Assembly (NCBI RefSeq): GCF_000383875.1
Contig: NZ_KB912888.1
Coordinates: 1 to 50,940 of the forward strand
DNA: 50,940 bases
Origin: Caldibacillus debilis DSM 16016
Lineage (GTDB): Bacteria; Bacillota; Bacilli; Bacillales; Caldibacillaceae
Direction of reading: 5' to 3'
This document shows positions 1 to 8,847 of this stretch, one piece after another (position 1 is the first letter of the stretch; the number at the start of each line of letters is the position of its first letter). The position numbers and the translations under genes are program-made. A model generated the notes under the pieces. It was not told the origin of the DNA. It saw only the letters and a program-made list of their open reading frames with translations, and did not search any database.

Positions 1-262
1 TGGCAGACTGTTTGTCTGGTACAAAGGTAAGCCCTACCCCTTGATGGAAGCAACCCGGAACAAAGCGGCAAAAACTCCTGAAAAGAAAAAGGAGAGCTCA
101 GAAAAGAAATCGTACAAGCCAGGACCTGATCATCCTTGGCGCAAATATAGGCCCACGAATTCAAAGGAACTGAAACCGGCTTGAATGAACTGAGGTCAAA
201 GTAAATATATCAGTGACATATTCACTGACGCGTTAGTATGACATTTTCACTGACGCTTGACA
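1..262 (+). mobile_element. 3' end of an insertion sequence (left window edge)
   Basis: The window opens inside a transposase reading frame that stops at 184. It is followed by about 75 bases containing two near-identical tracts, GTGACATATTCACTGACG near 211-228 and ATGACATTTTCACTGACG near 239-256, ending in TTGACA at 257-262. Clustered subterminal repeats of this kind are usual at IS ends. I place the outer boundary near 262 by inference, since the other end lies outside the window. The element abuts the yitV gene, so any native yitV promoter has probably been displaced. Confidence 0.6.
2..184 (+). CDS. transposase, C-terminal fragment (5' part outside window)
   Basis: Sixty C-terminal residues are visible, frame-open from base 2 to a TGA at 182-184. 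They begin GRLFVWYKGKPYPL, run through a lysine-rich linker and end with GPDHPWRKYRP. An HPWR block near the C-terminus of a basic tail is what I recall from helix-turn-helix DDE transposases of the ISNCY/IS481-like group, so that is the proposed family. The catalytic core is outside the window, and whether the gene is intact cannot be told. The repeats immediately downstream support an IS end. Confidence 0.6.
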   Translation, partial: GRLFVWYKGKPYPLMEATRNKAAKTPEKKKESSEKKSYKPGPDHPWRKYRPTNSKELKPA

Positions 263-292
263 CAAAATCTCCGGTCGGGAAGGATGAAAGGA

Positions 293-1066
293 ATGATCGC
301 TGTTGAAAAAACTTCCGTCGCAGGAATCCCGCTGCTGGAAGTGGCTCCCCTCGAACGTTTTTCCCAACCCCTGCCGACGGTGATCTTCCTCCACGGGTTT
401 ACGAGCGCAAAGGAGCACAATCTTCATTACGCGTACCTGCTGGCGGAAAAAGGGATCCGCACCCTGTTGCCGGAAGCGGAATTCCACGGGGAACGGGCCG
501 CGAATGCCCATTCCGTCCATTTGCCGGAAAAATTTTGGGATATCGTCGTCACCACCATCAAGGAATTGGAAACGGTCAAAGACGCCTGGGAGCGGCAAGG
601 GAAGATTATGCCGGGAAAAATCGGGGTAGCCGGCACGTCCATGGGAGGCATCGTCACCCTGGGAGCCCTGGTCCGGTATGATTGGATCCGGGCGGCCGTC
701 AGCCTGATGGGCTGTCCCGAATATGTTCCCTTCGCGAAATATTTGCTGGCGCAAATGGAAAAATTACAAATGAAAATCTCCCTGTCCGCGGAAGAGATCG
801 AACGGCGTCTCGAGATCCTGTCCCGCTTCGATCCGGCTTCCAACCGGGAAAAATTTACCGCCTGTCCGCTCCTGTTTTGGCACGGGAAGAAGGATCAAAC
901 GGTGCCCCACCATTTTGCCTACCGGTTTTTCCAGGATATGCGGAAACGATATGAAAATCCGGAACAGATCCGCTTCATCCTCGACGAACAGGCGGACCAC
1001 AAAGTGACACGGGAAGGGGTAAAGGCCGCCGTCGACTGGCTTCATCAATATTTATCCGGATCATAA
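293..1066 (+). CDS. yitV: alpha/beta-hydrolase esterase YitV
   Basis: Probable cytosolic carboxylesterase of the YitV group. The oxyanion HGFTSAKEHN block follows the first hydrophobic strand, the nucleophile elbow is GTSMGG (Ser in GxSxG), an acidic turn follows in WHGKKDQTVP, and the catalytic His is likely in ADHK near the C-terminus. Size (258 aa) and block order match B. subtilis YitV. The open frame extends upstream to a TTG at 257, but that lies in the IS end. ATG 293 has GGGAAGG about 11 bases upstream and gives the family-like start MIAVEKTSVAGIP, so it is preferred. sufT/yitW follows, as in B. subtilis. Confidence 0.85.
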   Translation: MIAVEKTSVAGIPLLEVAPLERFSQPLPTVIFLHGFTSAKEHNLHYAYLLAEKGIRTLLPEAEFHGERAANAHSVHLPEKFWDIVVTTIKELETVKDAWERQGKIMPGKIGVAGTSMGGIVTLGALVRYDWIRAAVSLMGCPEYVPFAKYLLAQMEKLQMKISLSAEEIERRLEILSRFDPASNREKFTACPLLFWHGKKDQTVPHHFAYRFFQDMRKRYENPEQIRFILDEQADHKVTREGVKAAVDWLHQYLSGS

Positions 1067-1131
1067 CCGGACTTTTCGGTTCAGTTTTTCTCCGTCTTCT
1101 GCTAAAATGAATACAAAAAGGAGGGAAAACG

Positions 1132-1440
1132 GTGGATCAAGAACTGAAGGACAATATCATGAACGCCTTGGAACAGGTCATTGATCCGGAACTTGGCATA
1201 GATATCGTCAACCTCGGTTTGGTGTACGGGGTCGATCTCGATGAAAACGGCAAATGCACCGTCACGATGACGTTGACGACGATCGGCTGTCCCTTGGGCG
1301 GCATCATTTCCGATCAGATAAAAGCCGCTTTGGCCGACATTCCCGAAGTGAAAGAAACGGAAGTGAATATCGTTTGGAATCCGCCTTGGACGAAAGACCG
1401 GATGAGCCGTTACGCAAAAATCGCCTTAGGCATTTCTTGA
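1132..1440 (+). CDS. sufT: Fe-S cluster assembly factor SufT/YitW (MIP18/DUF59 family)
   Basis: A 102-residue single-domain protein of the DUF59/PaaD/MIP18 family, which helps mature Fe-S proteins. Diagnostic blocks are VIDPELGIDIVNLGLVY near residues 17-33, the TTIGCPLGG loop with the conserved Cys in the middle, and a C-terminal VWNPPWTKDRMS. The start is GTG 1132 behind AAGGAGGG. It lies 65 bases after yitV, the same neighbour as in B. subtilis. The nearby minus-strand gene fnr encodes an Fe-S regulator that could be a client; that link is inference from proximity only. Confidence 0.9.
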   Translation: MDQELKDNIMNALEQVIDPELGIDIVNLGLVYGVDLDENGKCTVTMTLTTIGCPLGGIISDQIKAALADIPEVKETEVNIVWNPPWTKDRMSRYAKIALGIS

Positions 1441-1456
1441 CGGGTTGAGGCTGCCC

Positions 1457-1484
1457 CGAAAGGTCCGTAAAACGGCCTTTTGCG
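1457..1484 (+). terminator. probable terminator after sufT
   Basis: AAAGGTCCGT, a 3-base loop and ACGGCCTTTT form a hairpin with one bulged base, followed by a short T run. It lies 17 bases past the sufT stop. The remainder of the 1441-1738 gap between the convergent sufT and fnr genes shows no convincing gene. Confidence 0.5.
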
Positions 1485-1738
1485 GGCGGCCTTCTGCTTT
1501 TTCGGGGGCTGGATATTTCTGTTTCTTCCTTTCCCCGTCTGTTCGCTCTTATCTTTTGATTGGGGCTTCAGAAAGTGCGGCTTTATGACGGCCGCGGAGC
1601 CGGCGGCGTTTTCCGGAATAAAACTTTTTCCGGGGGACTGGCGGGGATGATGGGGCGAAAGGCGCGGCGGCGTTTTCGGGAGAAGCCGTTTTTTCGCCCG
1701 AAGGGAACGGCCGGTCCCGGATTCGGCCGGCAAATATT

Positions 1739-2416
1739 TTAATTAAAGGTGCAGATGGAGATGGGGCATTTTTCGCATTGGACCTCGTTCCGCAAATATT
1801 GGAGATCGTGGATGACGATATGCCGCTTGCGGAAGGAGAGGACCTTCTTTTCCTTCAGCTCCTGAAGCAGGCGGTTCACCACTTCCCGGGTCGAACCGCA
1901 AAAATTGGCCAGTTCCTGATTGGTTAATTGCAAGCTGATCATGATCCCGTCTTCGACCTTTTGGCCGTAGCTGTTGGCCAGGCGGATCAGGATGGAATAT
2001 AAGGCCCCTTTTTTCCCGTTGATTAACAGGTCGCGGATGATGGATTGGGTGATCCGGTACTGTTTGTTCAGCCAGGCGAAAAATTTCGCCGCCACTTGGG
2101 GATTCAACAGGAGCTGGGCTTCAAAATCATCCTTCGGGATTCCGTAAAGCACGCTGTCTTCCAAGGCGACGGCGTTAAAGGGGTAATTCGCTTCCTTTTC
2201 AAAAAGATTCGTTTCCACAATCATGTTTCCGCCCGACAAGATCCGGTAAGCAAATTCCCTTCCGTCCGGCTGTGTTTTCTTTAATTGGATGACCCCTTCC
2301 TTAATATAGAAAATTTCCGCGGCCCGGTCGTTGTCGCGAAACAAATAATTCCCCTTGGGGACGCGGCGCTCGTTCATAAAAGGCTGCAATTCGTTCATGA
2401 GATCTTTAAAATCCAT
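1739..2416 (-). CDS. fnr: anaerobic regulator Fnr (Crp/Fnr family, C-terminal Fe-S type)
   Basis: A 225-aa Crp/Fnr regulator with an N-terminal cyclic-nucleotide-like beta-roll (about residues 15-110), a dimerisation helix (112-140) and a winged helix-turn-helix (LTNQELANFCGSTREVVNR, 164-182). The decisive feature is the tail CEKCPISIC, a C-x2-C-x4-C cluster at 214, 217 and 222. This matches the spacing of the [4Fe-4S] ligands at the C-terminus of B. subtilis Fnr. Asp129 in the dimer helix could be the fourth, aspartate ligand known there. It likely activates anaerobic respiration genes at TGTGA-N6-TCACA sites. Start is ATG 2416. Confidence 0.88.
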   Translation of the reverse strand: MDFKDLMNELQPFMNERRVPKGNYLFRDNDRAAEIFYIKEGVIQLKKTQPDGREFAYRILSGGNMIVETNLFEKEANYPFNAVALEDSVLYGIPKDDFEAQLLLNPQVAAKFFAWLNKQYRITQSIIRDLLINGKKGALYSILIRLANSYGQKVEDGIMISLQLTNQELANFCGSTREVVNRLLQELKEKKVLSFRKRHIVIHDLQYLRNEVQCEKCPISICTFN

Positions 2417-2616
2417 TTTTCCCCATCCTAAAACGTATGATTAATTCTTATTATTCCGAAAATGGCGATTTTTGTCAATGGCTGGAAAAAGAACCTTCAA
2501 CAGCCGTTCGGATGAAAGTTGGCCCCTTTTTTCTGAAAGAAGGACGGACATGAAGAAAAGCTCGTCATGTGCACTGAAGCGATTCATCTGCTTACAAGCC
2601 AAGACATCCAAACATG

Positions 2617-2647
2617 AAAAAAAGGCTGACGTCACGTGCAGCCTTCG
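2617..2647 (-). terminator. terminator of yjzD
   Basis: AAGGCTG (2622-2628) and CAGCCTT (2639-2645) pair around a 10-base loop. Read on the minus strand the hairpin is followed by a run of T. It sits 5 bases past the yjzD stop. Confidence 0.75.
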
Positions 2648-2651
2648 TTTC

Positions 2652-2831
2652 CTATCTTTCAGCCTTTTCTTCGGGCAGGAGGCGGGGAATGATGAGCAAG
2701 AGGACGGTCATGCCGACGGCCAGTTTCAGCCCGGTTTCAAAACTGTAAGGGGTGCTTTTAATGGATCCTACGACGAAAGTCATCATTTGCGCAAGCAAGA
2801 ATGTCCAAAAGAAAGTCCATAAATATTTCAT
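2652..2831 (-). CDS. yjzD: small membrane protein YjzD (DUF2929 family)
   Basis: A 59-residue protein with two hydrophobic helices, starting MKYLWTFFWTFLLAQM and then a second segment around LAVGMTVLLLIIPRLL. I recognise it as YjzD/DUF2929, a small membrane family of unknown function found beside yjaU in B. subtilis. The frame opens further upstream to 2954, but ATG 2831 has AAGGTG 7-8 bases before it and matches the family start. It is monocistronic with its own terminator. Confidence 0.8.
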   Translation of the reverse strand: MKYLWTFFWTFLLAQMMTFVVGSIKSTPYSFETGLKLAVGMTVLLLIIPRLLPEEKAER

Positions 2832-3612
2832 TGGATTCACCTTTTCCGAAAATGCTTGAATACCATTTCTAAAAAAATCATACCATAAAATGAAAAATTG
2901 GCAACTGTAAAGAAAAAACGGCAATGGGTTCGGGATCACCCATGCCTTTAACATATCATCGTTCCCAGTCTCTGCCGTCCGCCGGGGTATTATGGCCGTT
3001 CAAAATACGGGGCCCGTTCGTACAGGGATTTTCCTTTCCGGGACCGAATTTTGTGCCGGCATTGGGCGGTTTCCCTACCCAATCCGCGGCATGGGGAATA
3101 TATTAGTGGAAAGGCGGGATACGGAACCTGCCGGTTTTTCCTTTCATTTGCCGCAAACCTGGAAAAACTTGCCCGAACGGAATCACCTGTCGGCGGGCAT
3201 TTAAAAACGGCATGAAGTTCGCATCGCTGCCGTCGGGTGAAGGGACCGTCCGAGCGGCAATAGCGGCGGCAACCGCCGGGAATTATTGATCTGTCAAGGC
3301 GTTGAGATCGAAGAAGAGGCCGGCATTCCCTTTCAAACTTAAGGGCAGGGGGCGGACCCGGATGAAACATCCTTCGGGCAGGCCGGAAAGGGACGGGTCC
3401 ATACGTCCGCCATTCCTCTGCCTCCGGCGTCAAAGGAAAATCCGGCAGCGGCCCGGTTCCCGAGTCCCGTACGCAAAGGACAGAATGGGGAGAATCGAAT
3501 CCGGCGGCAAAGGAAAACCGGGATTCCTGCCGTTGATCGCTTTTTTAGCGGGAAATCCGGGAGCCCCGGATCTTTTCAGCAGCGGATGCATAAAAGGAAA
3601 AGGGGATTTGCC
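2832..3612. other. 780-base gap without a convincing gene
   Basis: This GC-rich stretch separates divergent yjzD and yjaU. Open frames exist on both strands (for example 2992-3204 and 3302-3637 on +), but none has a good ribosome site together with a recognisable product, and overlapping frames are open at once, as expected of GC-rich non-coding DNA. It may hold the divergent promoters; no strong -35/-10 pair was found. Confidence 0.5.
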
Positions 3613-4332
3613 ATGGATTACCGGATATTTACCTTAAACAAAAAAACATGCATCATCCACTACCCGGCAAAACCGAACGGATTCGGCGTGCTGTGGATCG
3701 GATATTTCGATGGGGACATCGGCGCGGACGACCGTCCGACAGTCAACAAACCGAGGAAATCTTTAATGGATGAACTGAATGTCCGCGGTTACACCGTTTT
3801 TTATACGGTCCTGGAAAAACATCATTTCGCCAATCCGCAGGCTTTTGAGCAGGTGGAAAATTTGTATGAGTTCGTCAAACGGAACGAGATTTTAAACGAA
3901 AAAATCCATCTGATCGCCGAGGGCATCGGGGCCTTGCTGGCCGAATCCTTCCTCGCCGACAAGGGCGACTATGTCCGTTCCGCCGTTTTCATCGATCCGG
4001 CATTTTCCCTCAAAAAACTGACGGAGGAAGTCAAAGACCAGCCCTTTTTGCTGAAAAAGCTCTATTCGGATTTGAAAAAAGCCTACTCCCTTTCGAGTGA
4101 TGAGGAATGTGAATTTTTTATCAATAACCAGCATCGCCATCCGGTCGTGATTCCCGTTCCTTATCAAATCGTTCATTTTGTCCGGCCGGACCGGAAACGG
4201 GAGGGAGCGGATCGGGAGGAAAAATATCAAAACCTGGCGGAAGACCGGATCCTCGCCCTTCCGTCCGGGGGGAGGCACGCCCTGTCCGCGGTCATCTTCC
4301 GCCTTTTCAAAGAGACGGAAAAGCAGCTGTAA
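3613..4332 (+). CDS. yjaU: YjaU-like alpha/beta-hydrolase-fold protein lacking the nucleophile Ser
   Basis: A 239-aa protein at the yjaU position. The fold is suggested by the alternating strands FGVLWIGYF (24-32), GYTVFYTVL (59-67) and IHLIAEGIGALLAES (98-112), then VFIDPAF and VPYQIVHFVRP. At the nucleophile elbow the small-x-Ser-x-Gly pattern reads AEGIG, so Gly104 stands where a catalytic Ser is expected; hydrolase activity is therefore doubtful. The frame opens at 3586, but ATG 3613 has AAGGGG 9 bases upstream and is preferred. The next gene starts 27 bases downstream, as yjaU-yjaV in B. subtilis. Confidence 0.7.
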   Translation: MDYRIFTLNKKTCIIHYPAKPNGFGVLWIGYFDGDIGADDRPTVNKPRKSLMDELNVRGYTVFYTVLEKHHFANPQAFEQVENLYEFVKRNEILNEKIHLIAEGIGALLAESFLADKGDYVRSAVFIDPAFSLKKLTEEVKDQPFLLKKLYSDLKKAYSLSSDEECEFFINNQHRHPVVIPVPYQIVHFVRPDRKREGADREEKYQNLAEDRILALPSGGRHALSAVIFRLFKETEKQL

Positions 4333-4358
4333 ATTCCCGTAAAAAAGGAGCTGAGAGA

Positions 4359-5161
4359 ATGGAAGCGGCGGTTGTTTTGGAACCTTACGGCCCTGTCGGC
4401 TTCGCCCTCTGTGCGCATCTTCTGGATAAGGGGATCCCGGTTTTTTATGCGGAAGGGATGTGGGAGGAGGGGAATTCCGAAGAAAAAAATTGTATTTCGC
4501 CCGAAACAGCAATTTTCGGAAACTGACGTCCCCGGATTTTGCCGGCTTACCGGTCTTCCTTCCCTTTTATGATTGGCTGATTCGAAAAGATTTTGCTCCG
4601 GAGAGGGTCGTGAGTTTTTTGGAGAAGGTTTTCCCAAAAGGAAGGGGGGCCGGGGACAGGGTATGGATCCTGCTCTGGCCGGCTTCCATGGAAGGGCGGG
4701 AGGAATGGCTGAGACGCTTGTCCCAAGACAAGGTGATCGTTTTTGATTTGCCGGTTCAAAAAGGAGATCCGCCGGATCCGTTCGGGGTTTTCCCGCAAGC
4801 TTTAGGAACCCCTTCGAAAAATGAAAGAACGGCGGAAGGGACGGATGCTGCGTCTTGGGCAGAAGCGATCGCCCGGCTTCTGGAAAAGATCGTCCGTCCG
4901 GCATCGGCATCCTGGCCGGACGGCGGCCGTTCCCGGACCGTGCTTTCTTTTTCACTGGACGGGACGAAGGGATGGAGCGCGGAGCGGGAAGCGGATGCGA
5001 ATGCAGAAACGGAACCGGAGCGGGAGCAAGAAAGGGAAGAAGGAACCGAGAGGGGAGACAAAGTTAGCGAAGCCAGAGGCGAAAGCGCTGAGGCGGAACA
5101 TGAGAACGGGATGCGCGGGAGGAAAGAGGGGCCCCATTCCTCGTTGCCGGCGGCAAGATAA
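4359..5161 (+). pseudogene. yjaV: yjaV-like gene split by a -1 frame change at an A7 run
   Basis: ATG 4359, with AAAAAGGAG 9-10 bases upstream, opens a frame encoding MEAAVVLEPYGPVGFALCAH, which resembles an NAD(P)-binding-like first strand. It reaches a TGA at about 4521. From about 4480 the -1 frame carries the continuation (KKLYFARNSNFRKL onward) to the stop at 5161. The switch coincides with GAAGAAAAAAATTG near 4480-4493. Reading AAA-AAT and slipping back one base gives E-E-K-K-L-Y-F, a smooth join. It may be a true frameshift mutation, slippage on A AAA AAT, or a sequencing error. The last 60 residues are a Glu/Arg-rich tail. The yjaV name is from position and a weak family resemblance. 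Confidence 0.6.
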
Positions 5162-5195
5162 ATGGCTGTTCATCACCTCTGAACAGCCATTTTTA
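5160..5195. terminator. bidirectional terminator between yjaV-like and yjzB-position genes
   Basis: AAATGGCTGTTCA (5160-5172) and TGAACAGCCATTT (5180-5192) form a perfect 13-bp stem with a 7-base loop, T-rich on the + side and on the complementary strand. It lies between two convergent genes and can serve both. Confidence 0.85.
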
Positions 5196-5204
5196 CGTTT
5201 TCCT

Positions 5205-5411
5205 TCATTGCTTTTTTAAAAGCAAACGCCGGATTCTAGCCGCCTGTTTAATGAGGGAGTCGAGCTCTTTCAGCAATTTTTCATCCGGATTCCCATCATC
5301 TTTGCGGGATTTGTCTTCCTCGGATTCGCGGTTTTCCTTCGGCTCGCCGAACATGAATCGGGAAAAACGATCCTCCACATCGGCAAAGGCTTTCTTCTTT
5401 TCTTCCGACAA
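5205..5411 (-). CDS. yjzB: small highly charged protein in the yjzB position
   Basis: A 68-aa protein starting LSEEKKKAFADVEDRF, with an acidic/basic centre and a C-terminal amphipathic helix (KLLKELDSLIKQAARIRRLL). I chose TTG 5411 because AAAGGGGGTG lies 5-7 bases upstream; the frame continues to 5708 without a stop, but those residues look non-coding. It is transcribed away from fabH, as yjzB is in B. subtilis. The symbol rests on position and size, not clear sequence recognition. Function unknown. Confidence 0.5.
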   Translation of the reverse strand: MSEEKKKAFADVEDRFSRFMFGEPKENRESEEDKSRKDDGNPDEKLLKELDSLIKQAARIRRLLLKKQ

Positions 5412-5670
5412 TTTGCTCACCCCCTTTACCCGTACCCCTATGATCCACTCTATGCGGGACAGTTGTAATGTGTTTAGACGTTTACCATAGGCTTGAAAAG
5501 CACAGGCGCAAAATTTTTCCCGGCACGGGAAGACGCCGAAGCCAAAAACGGGAAGGCGAAGGATCGCCAAACTCCTGTCTGGAAGGAACGGAGCTGCTCC
5601 CGGCGGACCGGATATCGGACAGTTGCGGAGATTTTCGTGAATTTGGCAGAGGCGGGGAAGAAAATTGGAT

Positions 5671-5699
5671 TTGAAAAATTTGCGGAGATGAGCTAAAAT
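5671..5699 (+). promoter_or_regulatory. sigma-A promoter of fabH
   Basis: TTGAAA (5671-5676), a 17-base spacer and TAAAAT (5694-5699) lie 75 bases upstream of the fabH start. The FapR-type site begins on the last base of the -10 box. Confidence 0.75.
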
Positions 5700-5716
5700 T
5701 AGTACCAAGTCATAAA
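5699..5716 (+). promoter_or_regulatory. FapR-type operator of fabH
   Basis: TTAGTACCAAGTCATAAA matches the left half of the Bacillus FapR consensus (TTAGTACC) exactly and the right half loosely (consensus about ATACTAAT). It covers the expected transcription start. FapR is the malonyl-CoA-responsive repressor of fatty-acid and phospholipid genes. A related site precedes fabI at 23290. Confidence 0.7.
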
Positions 5717-5773
5717 AGATGATGTTAATTCTTGCCGTATATTTATAGGAACCTGTTTGCGGGAGTGATGGAA

Positions 5774-6706
5774 ATGAACGCAGGTATTATCGGCATCGGG
5801 AGATATATCCCGGAAAAAGTGGTCACCAATTTCGACCTGGAAAAAATGATGGATACCTCCGATGAATGGATCCGGACAAGAACGGGCATCGAAGAAAGAA
5901 GGATCGCCTCCGACCGGACCGGGACATCCGACATGGCCTATGAAGCGAGCCTCCGCGCCCTGGAAAATGCGGGAATTACGGGCGAGGACATCGATTTGAT
6001 CCTGACCGCCACCGTAACCCCGGATTACTCTTTCCCGTCGGTTTCCTGCGTGCTTCAGGAAAGGCTGGGGGCAAAAAAGGCCGCGGCCATGGATATCAGC
6101 GCCGCCTGTTCCGGTTTCATATACGGGATGGTGACGGCAAAACAATTTATCGAAAGCGGCGCGTACCGGTACGTTCTCGTGGTCGGCGCGGAAAAATTGT
6201 CGAAGATCACCAACTGGGACGACCGGAATACGGCCGTTTTATTCGGGGACGGGGCCGGCGCCGCCGTCATAGGCCCCGTTTCCGACGGCAAAGGGATCCT
6301 TTCCTTCGAATTGGGAGCGGACGGTTCGGGCGGCAAATATTTGTACCAAGACAAATATATTTGCATGAACGGGCGGGAAGTTTTCAAATTTGCCGTCCGG
6401 CAAATGGGGGAATCCGCCGTCCATGTCATTGAAAAGGCCGGATTAAAAACGGAAGACGTGGACTTTTTCATCCCCCATCAGGCCAATATCCGCATTATGG
6501 AAGCGGCCAGGGAGCGGCTCGGGCTGCCCCGGGAAAAGATGTCGGTCACGGTGAATAAATTCGGGAACACCTCCGCGGCCTCGATCCCGATCTCTATTGT
6601 CGAAGAGGTGGAAGCTGGTAAAATAAAGGATGGAGACATCGTCGTCATGGTCGGCTTCGGGGGCGGGCTGACATGGGGGGCCCTCGCCATGCGCTGGGGA
6701 AGATGA
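5774..6706 (+). CDS. fabH: beta-ketoacyl-ACP synthase III
   Basis: Condenses acyl-CoA with malonyl-ACP to start fatty-acid synthesis. The 310-aa protein has the complete Cys-His-Asn triad: Cys112 in SAACSGF, His235 in IPHQAN and Asn265 in FGNTSAAS. It also has the N-terminal [13 protein letters not shown] and the closing [13 protein letters not shown] 5774 (MNAGIIG) aligns with known FabH starts and has GGGAG 9 bases upstream; ATG 5768 and the longer frame from 5732 are less likely. It forms an operon with fabF, 80 bases downstream. Confidence 0.97.
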   Translation: MNAGIIGIGRYIPEKVVTNFDLEKMMDTSDEWIRTRTGIEERRIASDRTGTSDMAYEASLRALENAGITGEDIDLILTATVTPDYSFPSVSCVLQERLGAKKAAAMDISAACSGFIYGMVTAKQFIESGAYRYVLVVGAEKLSKITNWDDRNTAVLFGDGAGAAVIGPVSDGKGILSFELGADGSGGKYLYQDKYICMNGREVFKFAVRQMGESAVHVIEKAGLKTEDVDFFIPHQANIRIMEAARERLGLPREKMSVTVNKFGNTSAASIPISIVEEVEAGKIKDGDIVVMVGFGGGLTWGALAMRWGR

Positions 6707-6786
6707 ATCCGGAACGGAACCGTTTGTTTTACAGTAGATGTCTTTATACCGAATTTGTTGAACAATGGTTTAGGAGATGAGGGATA

Positions 6787-8028
6787 ATGATCAAACGAAG
6801 GGTTGTGATTACCGGCATCGGCGCCGTGACGCCGGTGGGCAACGACGCCGAAACCGCCTGGCAAAACATCATCCGGGGGAAATCGGGCATCGGTCCGCTT
6901 ACCCGGGTAAACAAGGACGAATTTCCCGCCAAAGTAGCCGCGGAAGTCAAGGATTTCAACCCTGAGGATTTTTTGGATAAAAAAGATGCGCGGAAAATGG
7001 ACCGTTTCACCCATTTTGCCGTCGCGTCCGCTCTCATGGCGGTCAAAGACGCCGGGCTTTCCATCGACGAAAGCAATGCCCACCGGGTTGGCGTGTGGAT
7101 CGGTTCGGGCATCGGCGGCATGGAAACCTATGAAAGGCAGTTTGAAACCTTTCTCCAGCGGGGATACCGCCGCGTCAGCCCGTTTTTCGTGCCGATGATG
7201 ATTCCGGATATGGCCGCCGGGCAGGTGTCGATCCTTTTGGGGGCGAAAGGGGTGAACTCCTGCACGGTGACCGCCTGCGCCACGGGAACCAACTCCATCG
7301 GCGACGCCTTTAAAGTCATCCAGCGGGGAGACGCGGATGTGATGATTACCGGCGGGACGGAGGCCCCGATCACGAAAATCGCCATCGCCGGCTTCTGCGC
7401 CAACACGGCTTTGACGACCAATCCGGATCCGAACACCGCTTCCCGGCCCTTCGACAAAAACCGGGACGGGTTCGTCATGGGCGAAGGGGCGGGCATTGTC
7501 GTCCTGGAGGAATTGAACCATGCCCTGAAGCGGGGGGCAAAAATTTATGCGGAGATCGTCGGATACGGCTCCACGGGTGACGCGTACCATATCACCGCGC
7601 CGGCTCCCGCCGGGGAAGGGGGCGCCCGCGCTATGAAAATGGCCCTCGATGACGCGGGCGTATCCCCGGAGGAAGTGGACTATATCAACGCCCACGGGAC
7701 GAGCACGGAATACAACGATAAATTTGAAACGATGGCCATCAAAACCGTCTTCGGCGAACACGCCTACAAGATTCCCGTCAGCTCGACCAAATCGATGACC
7801 GGCCACTTGCTGGGGGCGACCGGCGCCGTGGAGGCGATCTTTACGGCATTGGCGATCAAAGAAGGCGTCATCCCGCCGACGATGAATTATGAAACGCCGG
7901 ATCCGGAATGCGATTTGGACTATGTGCCGAACGAGGCGAGAAAGAAAGACGTCCGTGTGGCGATCAGCAATTCCTTCGGTTTCGGCGGCCATAACGCCAC
8001 GATCGTTTTGAAAAAATTCGAGCCGTAA
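6787..8028 (+). CDS. fabF: beta-ketoacyl-ACP synthase II
   Basis: The elongating condensing enzyme of type II fatty-acid synthesis. The 413-aa protein keeps the Cys-His-His active site: Cys164 in TACATGTN, His303 in NAHGTST and His340 in [10 protein letters not shown], with the glycine-rich [10 protein letters not shown] near the C-terminus. Start is ATG 6787 behind TAGGAGATGAGG. Downstream of fabH in the usual FapR-controlled pair. A 562-codon open frame on the opposite strand is a shadow of this gene. Confidence 0.97.
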   Translation: MIKRRVVITGIGAVTPVGNDAETAWQNIIRGKSGIGPLTRVNKDEFPAKVAAEVKDFNPEDFLDKKDARKMDRFTHFAVASALMAVKDAGLSIDESNAHRVGVWIGSGIGGMETYERQFETFLQRGYRRVSPFFVPMMIPDMAAGQVSILLGAKGVNSCTVTACATGTNSIGDAFKVIQRGDADVMITGGTEAPITKIAIAGFCANTALTTNPDPNTASRPFDKNRDGFVMGEGAGIVVLEELNHALKRGAKIYAEIVGYGSTGDAYHITAPAPAGEGGARAMKMALDDAGVSPEEVDYINAHGTSTEYNDKFETMAIKTVFGEHAYKIPVSSTKSMTGHLLGATGAVEAIFTALAIKEGVIPPTMNYETPDPECDLDYVPNEARKKDVRVAISNSFGFGGHNATIVLKKFEP

Positions 8029-8847
8029 AACGGAGCGAAACCGGCGGACGTTATCGGATCGGATCCATCCGGAAAGAAGCGGCGGTTTTGCCCGCGCAGA
8101 AAACAAGCCCCGCCGCTTTTGGATTGGGAATGCCGCTTGCGGCGGCGAACCGGTGTCCCAAGTCAACGGGACGCCGGTATTTTTTTTGCCGCCCGAAGCG
8201 GCGCATCATCCTGTGGGCCGATTTTAAATGGGGAACGGGGAGAGCAGCATCCCGTGGCCCGATGCATGCCCGCTCCGGATCGGTGCAGGGCGGCGAAAAA
8301 ATGAAGATAGGCCTCCCGCAGTTTCGGGTGCGTTCCGGGATCAATGCCGCCGGGACTGCGGGAAAGCCCCGGTCCGCGCTGCTCGGACGGCCGCTTTCCG
8401 CCAGTCGGCACCGGGAAGGCGCACCCGCATCCTTTCTCCTTTTAGCTCCTCGGGGGCCCAGGCGGAAGCGGGGCGGCCAAGGGATAGGCGGATCCCGCTG
8501 CGGGTTTTGCCGCCCGCCTGCCGCGGCCCCGCGCGGGGACGCAGGGATTTCCGCGGGGAGCGGGAAAGAACCCGGGACGGGCAGAAAGCATCGGCCGGCG
8601 ACGGCGGTCCTTTTTGCCAAACGTTTGGCTTCCGCAAAGGATTGGGGAAACCGGGAAGGCCCGCAGGAAACTTGCCCCGGTTGGATCGAATCCGACTTCA
8701 ATCCGTTCGGCGGCCGGGAAGATCCGCCGGAAACTTGCCGCCGGCCATGGCGCCTAAAAAACCGGCGGACGACTTCGGCCGTTTTCACCGGATGGGAGGG
8801 TCCTGAATAATCATATAATGACTCCTTTAACGAAAGCCGGTGGGAAA
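8029..8847. other. 819-base GC-rich gap without a convincing gene
   Basis: Between fabF and yjaZ the sequence is very GC-rich and open in up to five frames at once (for example 8088-8810 on +, 8051-8788 on -). The predicted products are low-complexity Arg/Pro/Gly strings with no recognisable domain. A short repeat GGAAACTTGCC occurs near 8667 and 8730. I see no RNA gene or clear terminator. Confidence 0.5.

Noticed and set aside
2441-2635. 64-codon minus-strand frame between yjzD and fnr
   Set aside because: It overlaps the yjzD terminator and has no recognisable product.
6478-8166. 562-codon open frame on the minus strand
   Set aside because: It lies antisense to fabF, whose product and active site are certain; the predicted sequence is Arg/His/Gly-rich with no domain.
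8088-8810. 240-codon + strand frame between fabF and yjaZ
   Set aside because: Several frames are open together, there is no good ribosome site, and the product is low-complexity.
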